Assembly (NCBI RefSeq): GCF_009932435.1
Contig: NZ_BJOU01000001.1
Coordinates: 310,001 to 374,000 of the forward strand
DNA: 64,000 bases
Reading direction: 5' to 3'
Source of the DNA: Gordonia crocea
GTDB taxonomy: Bacteria; Actinomycetota; Actinomycetes; Mycobacteriales; Mycobacteriaceae
Of this stretch, positions 1-8,804 are shown piece after piece. The notes beneath the pieces were generated by a model. It made no database searches. It was not told the DNA's origin and saw only the letters and a program-made list of their open reading frames with translations. Positions within the stretch are counted from its first letter, which is position 1, and each line of letters starts with the position of its first letter. The translations under genes and the position numbers were made by a program.

Positions 1-447
1 TCGGGAGTTGGCCGGTTCGAGGGCGCCGTCGACGGTGTACGTGATCCGGTAGACGTGGGTCCCCGAGTCGATAAACGCGTTGGGTGCGCCGATCTTGGCG
101 ACGCGGAAGCGCTTGCCGCGCTCCCAGAGCAGGGTGAACTGTTCCGGCTGCCCGTCGCGGGTCACGGCGATGTTCTCCGGGGTGTAGCGCACGTGGGGGT
201 TGGAGGAGTCGGCCAGATCCCAGAAGCGGAAGATGCCGTGGCGGCCGAAGGGGAATTCGGTGGTCAGGGTTTCGGTGGCGTGGAGGCGGCCGGTGTCGTC
301 GACGGTGTAGTCCGCCTCATAGGACGAGACCCGGACGGGATCGGGAGACCCGTTGCCCGACGACGACGAGAGGCCCCACTGGACGGGCAAGGCCAGGCCG
401 ATCACCGTCAGCAGGGCGGCGATCGAGGAGAGGAAGACGCGGCGCAC
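1..447 (-). CDS. DUF2207 (YciQ-like) membrane protein, N-terminal part
   Basis: The window edge cuts this gene, and only its first 149 codons are present. Translation from a GTG gives a signal-anchor helix (roughly residues 5-20) followed by an extracytoplasmic segment. That segment contains the pattern YTVDDTGRLHATETLTTEF, then FPFGRHGIFR, typical of the N-terminal beta domain of DUF2207 proteins. Members of the family are predicted to sit in the membrane with a long outside domain, and their function is unknown. The downstream membrane segments and Gly-rich tail seen in full-length members would lie outside the window. No good Shine-Dalgarno precedes the GTG, so the exact start is uncertain. 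Confidence 0.7.
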   Translation of the reverse strand, partial: MRRVFLSSIAALLTVIGLALPVQWGLSSSSGNGSPDPVRVSSYEADYTVDDTGRLHATETLTTEFPFGRHGIFRFWDLADSSNPHVRYTPENIAVTRDGQPEQFTLLWERGKRFRVAKIGAPNAFIDSGTHVYRITYTVDGALEPANSR

Positions 448-528
448 GTATCGCAGCGTAACGCCAAACGGCCGCCGCGTCCGTTGAGAACGCGACGGCC
501 GTCGGGAGAGGCTAAGCCCCCCGTGTGT

Positions 529-1092
529 TTACTTCTTGCCGCCCAGGAGCCCGCCGAGGATGCTGCCGAGCGCGCCGCCGGCGCCGCCGGCGCCGCCGGA
601 CTGCTGCTGCGCGCCGCCGCCGAGCATGCCACCGAGGATGCTGCCCAGCCCGCCGCCGGCGTTGCCGCCGAGTGCGCCGCCGAGGATCTGGCCCAGTGCG
701 CCACCGGCGCCGCCGGCCTGCTGCTGTGCGCCGCCCTTGCCGCCGAGGAGCTTCTGCGTCACGAAGGCGATGACCAGCGGGGCCAGCATCGGCATGACCT
801 TCTTGATGAGGTCGGAGCTGACTCCCTCGGGAGCCTGGCCGGCGGCCGCATGCGCGACGTCGTCGGTCTTGTCGCCGAAGAGCCCCTTGATCACGGCGTC
901 GCCGTCGCCGGCATCGGCAGCCTGGGCGACGTCGTCGCCGGAGTCGTCCGACTCGGCCTTGGCCTGCAGTCCGGCCAGGAGGGTGGGTACGGCCTGGGCG
1001 ACCGCGGCACCGGCGGTTGCTTCGTCGACCCCGAGCTGCGAGGCGATATCGCCGACGGGAATGGTCTTCAACAGGTCATCAAGATCGGACAC
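529..1092 (-). CDS. DUF937 domain protein with Gly-rich C-terminal repeats
   Basis: A 187-residue acidic protein with a GTG start, preceded by AAGGAG at good spacing. Residues 1-100 carry the DUF937 pattern: DDLLKTIPVGDIASQLGVDE, a helical repeat that also occurs in YidB-like proteins, then a short linker with KGLFGDKTDDVA. Residues about 115-185 are low-complexity, with imperfect repeats built on GGALGxILGGxLGG and AQQQxGG. The function of DUF937 is not established. The tail looks disordered or self-associating. It is cytosolic by sequence, with no signal peptide. It stands alone between oppositely ordered neighbours and has its own ribosome binding site. Confidence 0.75.
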   Translation of the reverse strand: MSDLDDLLKTIPVGDIASQLGVDEATAGAAVAQAVPTLLAGLQAKAESDDSGDDVAQAADAGDGDAVIKGLFGDKTDDVAHAAAGQAPEGVSSDLIKKVMPMLAPLVIAFVTQKLLGGKGGAQQQAGGAGGALGQILGGALGGNAGGGLGSILGGMLGGGAQQQSGGAGGAGGALGSILGGLLGGKK

Positions 1093-1150
1093 GGAGTCTC
1101 CTTAGTTGAGGCTTTCGAGAACGGTTGGAAGCACTCGGTCGCCGGTGGTG

Positions 1151-2134
1151 TCATGCTACCGAACGGATGAATCGCGCCGCATCGCTAACGGCCTGACTGG
1201 ATTCGGGTGTGAGCATCGGGAACATCTGAAAAACATGGCCCTGATCGGGCCACTGCTGCAGGTGCGAACGGGCACCGGCGGCGACCAACGACGCATGCAG
1301 GAAGCGGGCGTCGTCGGCCATCACCTCGCGGGCGCCCACCTGGATGAGCGTCGCGGGCAAGTCATCGGCGGGGTGCAGCGACACCGTCATCCGGGGGTGG
1401 TTCGCCGGTGCGCCGGCGGTGTACATGTCGAGGATCCGGCGGGCCGAGCGGGCGGCGATGATCGGGTCCTTCTCCCCGCGGGCCTCACGGGCCAGGGCGA
1501 GGCCGAAGGTCGGGTCCATCAGCGGGGAGAACAGGACCATCGCCCGTGGCTGCGGCCGACCCGCGGCCTGATTGGCGGCCAGCAGATCCATCGCCAGGTG
1601 TCCGCCGGCCGAGTCGCCGGCCACGACGATGTTCTCCGCCCGGTACCCCTGGTCGAGCAGCCACCGGTAGCCGCGCACGGTGTCGTCGCCCGCGGCGGGG
1701 AACCGGTGTTCCGGAGCCAGGCGGTAGTCCAGGGAGAACGCGACGCAGTCGGTGCGACGGGAGAGCCGGGAGACCAAACCGCGGTGCGTGCGCGGACTGC
1801 AAATCACATAGCCCGAGCCGTGCAGGTAGTAGATGACAGTGGTGTCGGCGACCCGGCGCTGCCCGACGCGGGGACCCCACACCCACTCGCCGCGGACCTG
1901 CCCGTCGTCGCCGCGGGTGCGGACGGGCTCGGTCCGGGTACCCGGCGGGACCGGGCTGAAGAGGTTGAGGGTTTGGTTCACCACCGGGCGCATCGCGCTG
2001 ATGATCTGGGGTGAGCCGAGGTTGGTGATGCGGAACGCCGGGTTGACCACCCGGGCCAATGAGCCGTTGATCGCCCGGGCCCGCAGCGAGCCGCGGGCCG
2101 GTGCCGAACCGGCGGTATTCACGTTCACAAACAT
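1151..2134 (-). CDS. Alpha/beta hydrolase, hormone-sensitive-lipase type esterase
   Basis: A 327-residue serine hydrolase of the HSL (LipN/LipH-like) family. The oxyanion-hole motif appears as YLHGSGYVI near residue 106, a variant of HGGG. The nucleophile elbow is VAGDSAGGH near residue 178. The acid and histidine candidates are in the C-terminal part, DQGHVFQMF carrying the His. The expected substrates are short acyl esters. ATG at 2134 was chosen because the upstream extension lacks family similarity. No signal peptide is evident. In mycobacteria this family is expanded and mostly cytosolic or cell-wall associated. It is transcribed away from gltB, so the 313-bp gap upstream serves both genes. 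Confidence 0.85.
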   Translation of the reverse strand: MFVNVNTAGSAPARGSLRARAINGSLARVVNPAFRITNLGSPQIISAMRPVVNQTLNLFSPVPPGTRTEPVRTRGDDGQVRGEWVWGPRVGQRRVADTTVIYYLHGSGYVICSPRTHRGLVSRLSRRTDCVAFSLDYRLAPEHRFPAAGDDTVRGYRWLLDQGYRAENIVVAGDSAGGHLAMDLLAANQAAGRPQPRAMVLFSPLMDPTFGLALAREARGEKDPIIAARSARRILDMYTAGAPANHPRMTVSLHPADDLPATLIQVGAREVMADDARFLHASLVAAGARSHLQQWPDQGHVFQMFPMLTPESSQAVSDAARFIRSVA

Positions 2135-2231
2135 CGACTGTAGTCGCTGCCTAGCAAACGCTTGGGCAAGTTGCGGCGGCGATTCGGCCGCATCGGCCGG
2201 GCGATCAACCACCGAGGGGTGTCCCGGACGC

Positions 2232-2269
2232 GTAAACTGGCTGAAACACACAGGTCATGACCGGGTAAC
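2232..2269 (+). promoter_or_regulatory. Candidate GlnR box upstream of gltBD
   Basis: Four pentamers sit in exact 11-bp phase: GTAAA-n6-GAAAC-n6-GTCAT-n6-GTAAC. The actinobacterial GlnR consensus, as I recall it, is gTnAC-n6-GaAAC repeated twice. Here 15 of 18 fixed positions match. The site lies 179 bp upstream of the gltB start. GlnR is the nitrogen regulator of actinobacteria, and gltBD assimilates ammonium-derived glutamine, so the target makes biological sense. Confidence 0.6.
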
Positions 2270-2339
2270 ACCGGGTGTGGGGAATTCGATTTCCCGTCCT
2301 GGGCGTTGTCATGGGAGAATGTCTCCACACATCTGAATC

Positions 2340-2381
2340 GTCAGCAACGACGCTGACCCACCGTCGCGCAGCCCGCGACGG
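2340..2381 (+). promoter_or_regulatory. Paired hairpins in the gltB leader
   Basis: Two adjacent inverted repeats sit about 70-110 nt before gltB. The first is GTCAGC-AACGAC-GCTGAC (2340-2357). The second is CCGTCGCG-CAGCC-CGCGACGG (2361-2381), a perfect 8-bp stem with a 5-nt loop. If transcription begins upstream, the gltB mRNA leader would be structured. No run of U follows, so a simple terminator is unlikely. Confidence 0.4.
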
Positions 2382-2447
2382 ATTCACCCACAGTCCGAAT
2401 GTTTGGGGTGCCCAGCGTCGCGCACCGTTTGAGTGCAAGGGGCGATC

Positions 2448-5400
2448 ATGCAGCATGCTCCGGGACCCATCGGTCTCTACGATCCAGCCAATGAGCACGA
2501 CGCGTGCGGCGTCGCGTTCGTCGTCGACATGCACGGCCGACGCAGCCGAGACATCGTCGAGAAGGCCATCACCGCACTGGTCAACCTGGAACACCGCGGC
2601 GCCGCCGGCGCCGAGCCGAACACCGGTGACGGCGCCGGGATCATGATTCAGATCCCGGATGCCTTCTTCCGCGCGGTCGTCGACTTCGACCTGCCCGCCG
2701 AAGGCGCCTACGCCACCGGCATCGCCTTCCTCCCCCAGGGCAGCGGCGATGCCCAGACCGCCGTCGAAGGCGTCGACAAGATCGTCGAGGCGGAGGGCCT
2801 GACCGTCCTCGGCTGGCGCGACGTCCCCGTCGACGACGCGTCGATCGGCGCCCTGGCCCGCGACGCGATGCCCACCTTCCGCCAGATCTTCGTGGGCGGC
2901 GCGGCCGGCGACGAGCTCGAGCGCCGGGTCTACGTGGTGCGCAAGCGCGTCGAGCACGAACTCGGCAACAAGGGAGCCGGCCAGGGCGCGGAGGCGTCGG
3001 GCACCGTGTACTTCCCGAGCCTGTCCGGGCGGACCTTCGTCTACAAGGGCATGCTGACCACCCCGCAGCTGCGCGGCTTCTACCTGGACCTGCAGGACGA
3101 CCGCGTGGTCAGCGCGCTGGGCCTGGTCCACTCGCGCTTCTCCACCAACACCTTCCCCAGCTGGCCGCTGGCCCACCCGTACCGCCGGGTCGCCCACAAC
3201 GGCGAGATCAACACCGTCAACGGCAACGAGAACTGGATGCGGGCCCGTGAGGCCCTGATGGACGTCTCGGCGTTCGAGGGTGGTGATCGAATCTTCCCGA
3301 TCTGTACCCCGGGTGCCTCGGACACCGCCCGTTTCGACGAGGCGCTGGAACTGCTCCACCTCGGCGGCCGCAAGCTCCCGCACGCGGTGCTGATGATGAT
3401 TCCCGAGGCGTGGGAGCGCCACGAGTCGATGAAACCCGAGCACCGTGCGTTCTACGAGTACCACTCGGCGCTGATGGAGGCCTGGGACGGACCGGCCTCG
3501 GTCTGCTTCACCGACGGCACCGTGATCGGCGCGGTCCTCGACCGCAACGGTCTTCGCCCGTCGCGCATCTGGGTCACCAAGGACGGCTTGGTCGTGCTCG
3601 GCTCGGAGGTCGGCGTCCTCGACATCGACCACGCCGACGTCGTGCAGAAGCTGCGGCTGCAGCCGGGCAAGATGTTCCTGGTCGACACCGCACAGGGCCG
3701 CATCGTCGACGACGTCGAGATCAAGGACGAACTCGCCGCCGAGCACCCGTACGCGCAGTGGCTCGAGGAGAACCAGATCAGCCTCGGCGATCTGCCGTCC
3801 CCCGAGCACATCCACATGTCCCACAAGCGCGTCGCGCACCGCCAGCAGCTGTTCGGCTACACCAACGAGGACCTCAACCTGCTGGTGAAGCCGATGGCGG
3901 CGACCGGGGCCGAGGCGATCGGATCGATGGGCACCGACACCCCGGTGGCCGTCCTCTCGGCCCGCTCGCGGCTGCTGTTCGACTACTTCCAGCAGCTCTT
4001 CGCACAGGTCACCAACCCGCCGCTGGACGCCATCCGCGAGGAAGTGGTCACCAGCATCGGGCAGCGCATCGGCGGCCAGGGCGATCTGCTGCACCCGACG
4101 CCGGAGTCGGCCCGCCAGATCGTGCTGCCCAGCCCGATCCTCGACAACGACGACCTGCGCCGCCTGATCGCGATCAACGGCGACACCGGCTTCTCCTCGG
4201 TGCACCTGCACGGGCTGTACCGGGTCGCCGACGGCGGGCAAGGCCTGCGGCGCGCGCTCGACGAGGTCTGCGCCAAGGTGTCGGCCGCCGTCGACGAGGG
4301 CGCCCGCCTGATCATCCTGTCCGACCGGGAGTCCGACGAGGAGTTCGCGCCCATCCCGTCGCTGCTGTTGACCTCGGCGGTCCACCACCACATGGTCCGC
4401 GAGAAGACCCGCAGCCGGGCCAGCATCATCATCGAATCCGGTGATGCCCGCGAGGTCCACCACATGGCGACGCTGATCGGGTTCGGCGCCTCGGCGGTCA
4501 ACCCGTACATGGCCTTCGAGTCGATCGAGGACATGCTGGATCGGGGCATCATCACCGGTGCCACCGGTGACCACGGGTCGGATTTCGCCACCGCCCGGGC
4601 CAACTACATCAAGGCCGCGGGCAAGGGCGTGCTCAAGGTGATGAGCAAGATGGGCATCTCCACCGTCCCGTCCTACAACGGTGCACAGCTGTTCCAGGTC
4701 ATCGGCCTGAGCCAGGCGGTCTGCGACGAGTTCTTCACCGGCTGCAACAGCCAGCTCGACGGCATCGGCCTCGACGAGATCGCCGACGAGGTGGCCGCGC
4801 GCCACCACCTGGCCTTCCTCGACCGCCCGTCGGAGTGGGCGCACCGCGAACTCGAGGTCGGCGGTGAGTACCAGTGGCGCCGCGAGGGCGAGTACCACCT
4901 GTTCAACCCGGACACGGTGTTCAAGCTGCAGCACTCCACGCGCACCGGCCAGTACTCGGTGTTCAAGGAGTACACGTCGCTCGTCGACGACCAGTCGCGG
5001 CGACTGGGCACCCTGCGCGGCCTATTCGACTTCAACTTCGGCGACCGGGACCCGATCCCGATCGACAAGGTCGAACCGGCGAGCGAGATCGTCAAACGGT
5101 TCTCCACCGGCGCGATGAGCTACGGCTCGATCTCGGCGGAGGCGCACGAGACCCTCGCCATCGCGATGAACCGCCTCGGCGGTCGGTCGAACTCGGGTGA
5201 GGGGGGCGAGGATCCGCGCCGCTTCAGCCGCGACGAGAACGGCGACTGGCGCCGGTCGGCGATCAAGCAGGTCGCCTCCGGCCGGTTCGGGGTGACCAGC
5301 CACTACCTGACCAACTGCACCGACATCCAGATCAAGATGGCGCAGGGCGCCAAGCCCGGCGAGGGCGGCCAGCTGCCGCCGCACAAGGTGTACCCGTGGG

Positions 5401-7034
5401 TCGCCGAGGTCCGCGGTTCGACGCCTGGCGTCGGCCTCATCTCGCCGCCGCCGCACCACGACATCTACTCGATCGAGGACCTGGCGCAGCTGATCCACGA
5501 CCTGAAGAACGCCAACCCGGAGGCGCGGATCCACGTCAAGCTGGTCTCCGAGCTCGGGGTCGGCACGGTCGCGGCCGGCGTCTCCAAGGCCCACGCCGAC
5601 GTCGTGCTCATCTCCGGGCACGACGGCGGTACCGGCGCCAGCCCGCTGACCTCGCTCAAGCACGCCGGCGCCCCGTGGGAGATCGGCCTGGCCGAGACCC
5701 AGCAGACGCTGCTGCTCAACGGCTTGCGCGACCGGATCGTCGTGCAGGTCGACGGCCAGCTGAAGACCGGCCGCGACGTCGTCATCGCCGCCCTGCTCGG
5801 CGGCGAGGAGTTCGGCTTCGCGACCGCCCCGCTGGTGGTGTCGGGCTGCATCATGATGCGCGTCTGCCACCTCGACACCTGCCCGGTGGGGGTCGCGACG
5901 CAGAACCCGCTGCTGCGCGAGCGCTTCACCGGCAAACCCGAGTTCGTCGAGAACTTCATGCTCTACATCGCCGAGGAGGTGCGCGAGCTGTTGGCCCGCC
6001 TCGGCTTCCGCACGCTGCAGGAAGCGGTCGGCCAGGTCGAGGCACTCGACACCAGCAGGGCGCTGGCGCACTGGCGCGACTCGAAGGCCGGCAAGCTCGA
6101 CCTGAGCCCGATCCTCACCGAGCCCGATTCACCGTTCATGAACCAGGACCGGTACTGCTCGGGCCGCCAGGACCACGCCCTGGACAAGGCGCTGGACCAG
6201 GAGCTCATCGCCCAGTGCCGCGAGGCCATCGACACCGGTACGCCGATCCAGGTGACCATCCCGGTCAGCAACGTCAACCGCACCGTCGGCACGATGCTCG
6301 GCCACGAGGTCACCAAGGTCTACGGTGCCCACGGGCTCCCGGACAACACCATCGAGATCGCGTTCACCGGGTCGGCGGGCAACAGCTTCGGCGCCTTCGT
6401 GCCCCGGGGTATCACGATGCGCCTGCAGGGCGATGCCAACGACTTCGTCGGCAAGGGCCTCTCGGGCGGGCGGATCGTGGTGCGGCCGACGACGACGATG
6501 CCGTCGGACTTCGTCGCCGAGGAGAACATCATCGCCGGCAACGTCATCGGGTTCGGTGGCACCGCCGGGTCGATCTACCTGCGCGGCATCGTCGGCGAAC
6601 GCTTCTGCGTCCGCAACTCCGGCGTCACCGCGGTGGTCGAGGGCGTGGGCGACCACGCCTGCGAGTACATGACCGGCGGCCGGGTGATCGTGCTCGGCGC
6701 GACCGGGCGCAACGTCGCGGCCGGGATGTCGGGCGGTATCGCCTACTTCTACGACCCCGACAACCGTCTCATCGACAACCTCAACCCGGAGTTGGTGGAC
6801 ATCGAGCAGTTCGGCGCCGACGACGTCGCCTTCCTGCGGACGACGATCGCGGACTACCGCGACGAGACCGATTCACCGGTCGCCGAGGCGATCCTGGCGG
6901 ACTTCGACGCGCAGCTCGCGCACTTCCGCAAGATCATGCCCCGGGACTACAAGCGGGTTCTACTCGCCATCGAGGCCGCCGAGCGCGACGGCCGCGATGT
7001 CAACGACGCGATCATGGAGGCGGCGAATGGCTGA
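2448..7034 (+). CDS. gltB: Glutamate synthase (NADPH) large subunit
   Basis: The large subunit hydrolyses glutamine and passes the ammonia to 2-oxoglutarate to make glutamate. It works in the cytosol with GltD. The class II amidotransferase nucleophile is Cys20 in HDACGVAF; the residues before it would be a cleaved propeptide. Then come the central domain, the FMN-binding (beta/alpha)8 synthase domain around residues 850-1200, with the iron-sulfur cysteines in [15 protein letters not shown], and a C-terminal Gly-rich beta-helix ([29 protein letters not shown]). At 1528 residues it has the normal family length. ATG 2448 is chosen over GTG 2433 because AAGGGG lies 5-6 nt before it. It overlaps gltD by 8 nt. 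A GlnR-like box lies upstream. Confidence 0.98.
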   Translation: MQHAPGPIGLYDPANEHDACGVAFVVDMHGRRSRDIVEKAITALVNLEHRGAAGAEPNTGDGAGIMIQIPDAFFRAVVDFDLPAEGAYATGIAFLPQGSGDAQTAVEGVDKIVEAEGLTVLGWRDVPVDDASIGALARDAMPTFRQIFVGGAAGDELERRVYVVRKRVEHELGNKGAGQGAEASGTVYFPSLSGRTFVYKGMLTTPQLRGFYLDLQDDRVVSALGLVHSRFSTNTFPSWPLAHPYRRVAHNGEINTVNGNENWMRAREALMDVSAFEGGDRIFPICTPGASDTARFDEALELLHLGGRKLPHAVLMMIPEAWERHESMKPEHRAFYEYHSALMEAWDGPASVCFTDGTVIGAVLDRNGLRPSRIWVTKDGLVVLGSEVGVLDIDHADVVQKLRLQPGKMFLVDTAQGRIVDDVEIKDELAAEHPYAQWLEENQISLGDLPSPEHIHMSHKRVAHRQQLFGYTNEDLNLLVKPMAATGAEAIGSMGTDTPVAVLSARSRLLFDYFQQLFAQVTNPPLDAIREEVVTSIGQRIGGQGDLLHPTPESARQIVLPSPILDNDDLRRLIAINGDTGFSSVHLHGLYRVADGGQGLRRALDEVCAKVSAAVDEGARLIILSDRESDEEFAPIPSLLLTSAVHHHMVREKTRSRASIIIESGDAREVHHMATLIGFGASAVNPYMAFESIEDMLDRGIITGATGDHGSDFATARANYIKAAGKGVLKVMSKMGISTVPSYNGAQLFQVIGLSQAVCDEFFTGCNSQLDGIGLDEIADEVAARHHLAFLDRPSEWAHRELEVGGEYQWRREGEYHLFNPDTVFKLQHSTRTGQYSVFKEYTSLVDDQSRRLGTLRGLFDFNFGDRDPIPIDKVEPASEIVKRFSTGAMSYGSISAEAHETLAIAMNRLGGRSNSGEGGEDPRRFSRDENGDWRRSAIKQVASGRFGVTSHYLTNCTDIQIKMAQGAKPGEGGQLPPHKVYPWVAEVRGSTPGVGLISPPPHHDIYSIEDLAQLIHDLKNANPEARIHVKLVSELGVGTVAAGVSKAHADVVLISGHDGGTGASPLTSLKHAGAPWEIGLAETQQTLLLNGLRDRIVVQVDGQLKTGRDVVIAALLGGEEFGFATAPLVVSGCIMMRVCHLDTCPVGVATQNPLLRERFTGKPEFVENFMLYIAEEVRELLARLGFRTLQEAVGQVEALDTSRALAHWRDSKAGKLDLSPILTEPDSPFMNQDRYCSGRQDHALDKALDQELIAQCREAIDTGTPIQVTIPVSNVNRTVGTMLGHEVTKVYGAHGLPDNTIEIAFTGSAGNSFGAFVPRGITMRLQGDANDFVGKGLSGGRIVVRPTTTMPSDFVAEENIIAGNVIGFGGTAGSIYLRGIVGERFCVRNSGVTAVVEGVGDHACEYMTGGRVIVLGATGRNVAAGMSGGIAYFYDPDNRLIDNLNPELVDIEQFGADDVAFLRTTIADYRDETDSPVAEAILADFDAQLAHFRKIMPRDYKRVLLAIEAAERDGRDVNDAIMEAANG

Positions 7035-8478
7035 CACGCGCGGATTCCTCAAGCACACCGAACGGGAACTGCCCGAGCGGCGTCCGGTCGAACTGCGGTT
7101 GCTGGACTGGAAAGAGGTCTACACCGACTTCGACAAGGACACCCTGCGCACGCAGGCCAGCCGCTGCATGGACTGCGGTGTTCCGTTCTGCCACAACGGC
7201 TGTCCGCTGGGCAACCTGATCCCGGAGTGGAACGACCTGGTCTACCGGGACCGCTGGGCCGACGGCATCGACCGCCTGCACGCCACCAACAACTTCCCGG
7301 AGTTCACCGGGCGGTTGTGCCCGGCGCCGTGTGAGGCGTCGTGCGTGCTCGGCATCAACCAGCCGGCCGTGACGATCAAGCAGGTGGAGGTCGAGCTCGT
7401 CGAGAACGCCTTCGCCACCACCGGCGTGGAACCGGTCCGGCCGACCGTGCGCACCGGCAAGTCGGTCGCGGTCGTCGGTTCCGGGCCGGCCGGTCTGGCC
7501 GCCGCCCAGCAGCTCACCCGGGCCGGTCACGCGGTCACCGTCTTCGAGCGGGCCGACCGCATCGGCGGCCTGCTGCGCTACGGCATCCCCGAGTTCAAGA
7601 TGGAGAAGCACTACATCGACCGGCGCCTCGAGCAGATGACCGCCGAGGGCACCGTGTTCCGGGCCGGCGTCAACGTCGGCGTCGACATCACCGTCGAGCA
7701 GTTGCGCTCCGATTTCGACGCGGTGGTGCTGTCGGTCGGGTCGACCATCGGGCGCGACCTGCCGATCCCGGGCCGCGAACTCGACGGCATCCACCAGGCG
7801 ATGGAGTTCCTGCCGCAGGCCAACCGCGTGCAGCACGGCGACACGGTGGCGAACCAGATCACCGCCAAGGGTAAGAAGGTCGTCATCATCGGCGGCGGAG
7901 ATACCGGTGCGGACTGCCTGGGCACGTCGTTGCGCCAGGGCGCCGAGATCGTCCACCAGTTCGAGATCATGCCGCGCCCGCCGGGCGAGCGCGCCGCGTC
8001 GACGCCGTGGCCGACCTACCCGCTGATGTACCGGGTCTCCTCGGCCCACGAGGAGGGCGGGGAGCGCGTTTTCAGCGTGAACACCGAGGAGTTCACCGGC
8101 GCCGACGGCAAGGTCACCGGGCTGCGCGCCCACGAGGTCACCATGGTCGACGGCCGATTCGAGAAGGTCGCGGGCAGCGACTTCGAGCTCGAGGTCGACC
8201 TGGTCCTGCTGGCGATGGGCTTCGTCGGCCCGGAGCGCGGCGACCTGCTCGACAAGCTCGGCGTGGAGTACGACGCGCGCGGCAACATCAAGCGCGGCGA
8301 CGACTTCGCCTCGACGGTCCCCGGCGTCTTCGTCGCCGGCGACGCCGGTCGAGGCCAGTCGCTGATCGTGTGGGCAATCGCCGAGGGCCGCTCAGCGGCC
8401 GCGGCGGCCGACCGCTTCCTGATGGGGGAGACCGACCTGCCGGCGCCGATCGTGCCGACCCAGGTCGCCCAGCGCTGA
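7027..8478 (+). CDS. gltD: Glutamate synthase (NADPH) small subunit
   Basis: A 483-residue FAD flavoprotein that oxidises NADPH and passes electrons to GltB. The N-terminal domain has the cysteine clusters for the iron-sulfur centres ([17 protein letters not shown] and CPAPCEASC). It is followed by a FAD-binding [11 protein letters not shown] motif and a second nucleotide-binding [11 protein letters not shown] motif for NADPH. The C-terminal [12 protein letters not shown] segment is the conserved FAD-contact region. The ATG lies inside the last codons of gltB (8-nt overlap), so translation is very likely coupled. An earlier in-frame ATG at 6997 would give a non-conserved arginine-rich extension and is rejected. 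Confidence 0.97.
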   Translation: MADTRGFLKHTERELPERRPVELRLLDWKEVYTDFDKDTLRTQASRCMDCGVPFCHNGCPLGNLIPEWNDLVYRDRWADGIDRLHATNNFPEFTGRLCPAPCEASCVLGINQPAVTIKQVEVELVENAFATTGVEPVRPTVRTGKSVAVVGSGPAGLAAAQQLTRAGHAVTVFERADRIGGLLRYGIPEFKMEKHYIDRRLEQMTAEGTVFRAGVNVGVDITVEQLRSDFDAVVLSVGSTIGRDLPIPGRELDGIHQAMEFLPQANRVQHGDTVANQITAKGKKVVIIGGGDTGADCLGTSLRQGAEIVHQFEIMPRPPGERAASTPWPTYPLMYRVSSAHEEGGERVFSVNTEEFTGADGKVTGLRAHEVTMVDGRFEKVAGSDFELEVDLVLLAMGFVGPERGDLLDKLGVEYDARGNIKRGDDFASTVPGVFVAGDAGRGQSLIVWAIAEGRSAAAAADRFLMGETDLPAPIVPTQVAQR

Positions 8479-8519
8479 CGGTTGCCTCTTCCCCGTCGCG
8501 GCGGGGGTTGCGGGGGTGG

Positions 8520-8738
8520 CTACGGCGTCGGAGCCACCACCGTCGCGGCGTACTGGGCGAACTCGACCCGGTCGCCGTCGACGAGTTGGCGGCCCCGTCG
8601 GCGCTCGACCTCGTCGTTCACCCGCACCATCCCGTCGGCGATCACGGCCTTGGCATCGGCACCCGAATCGATGAGGTTGGCCAGCTTGAGAAACTGCCCG
8701 AGCTTGATCGATTCGGTGTCGATGGGTACCTCGTTCAT
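8520..8738 (-). CDS. S4-domain RNA-binding protein (YaaA/RlbA-like)
   Basis: A 72-residue protein that is essentially one S4 domain. Residues 10-60 carry IKLGQFLKLANLIDSGADAK, then VNDEVERRRGRQL and GDRVEF, which is the classic S4 RNA-binding fold seen in RlbA/YaaA and heat-shock protein 15 relatives. It probably binds structured RNA, perhaps rRNA, but the target is unknown. The ATG is preceded by TAGACT and 7 nt, so the transcript is probably leaderless. It converges on gltD and is divergent from lysX. Confidence 0.85.
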   Translation of the reverse strand: MNEVPIDTESIKLGQFLKLANLIDSGADAKAVIADGMVRVNDEVERRRGRQLVDGDRVEFAQYAATVVAPTP

Positions 8739-8745
8739 GGGGAAC

Positions 8746-8751
8746 AGTCTA
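8746..8751 (-). promoter_or_regulatory. -10 element, leaderless S4 gene
   Basis: TAGACT on the minus strand ends 7 nt before the ATG at 8738. This TANNNT-N(6-7)-start layout puts the transcription start at or next to the first codon, the leaderless pattern common in mycobacteria. Confidence 0.55.
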
Positions 8752-8792
8752 GTTCGGCCGTCGGGCGCACCGGCGTGAGCACCGGACGGGTC

Positions 8793-8798
8793 TACCGT
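8793..8798 (+). promoter_or_regulatory. -10 element, leaderless lysX
   Basis: TACCGT is followed by exactly 6 nt and then the GTG at 8805. No Shine-Dalgarno is present. This spacing is why the 8805 GTG is preferred over an in-frame GTG at 8775. Confidence 0.55.
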
Positions 8799-8804
8799 GG
8801 ACGA

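Noticed and set aside
2205..4934. 909-codon open frame on the minus strand opposite gltB
   Set aside because: Exact shadow of gltB in high-GC DNA. The translation is Val/Asp/Arg-rich with no family features, and gltB is certain.
8491..8506. Terminator hairpin between gltD and the S4 gene
   Set aside because: CCCCG/CGGGG can pair, but the stem is short and the loop very tight, so it is not strong enough to call.
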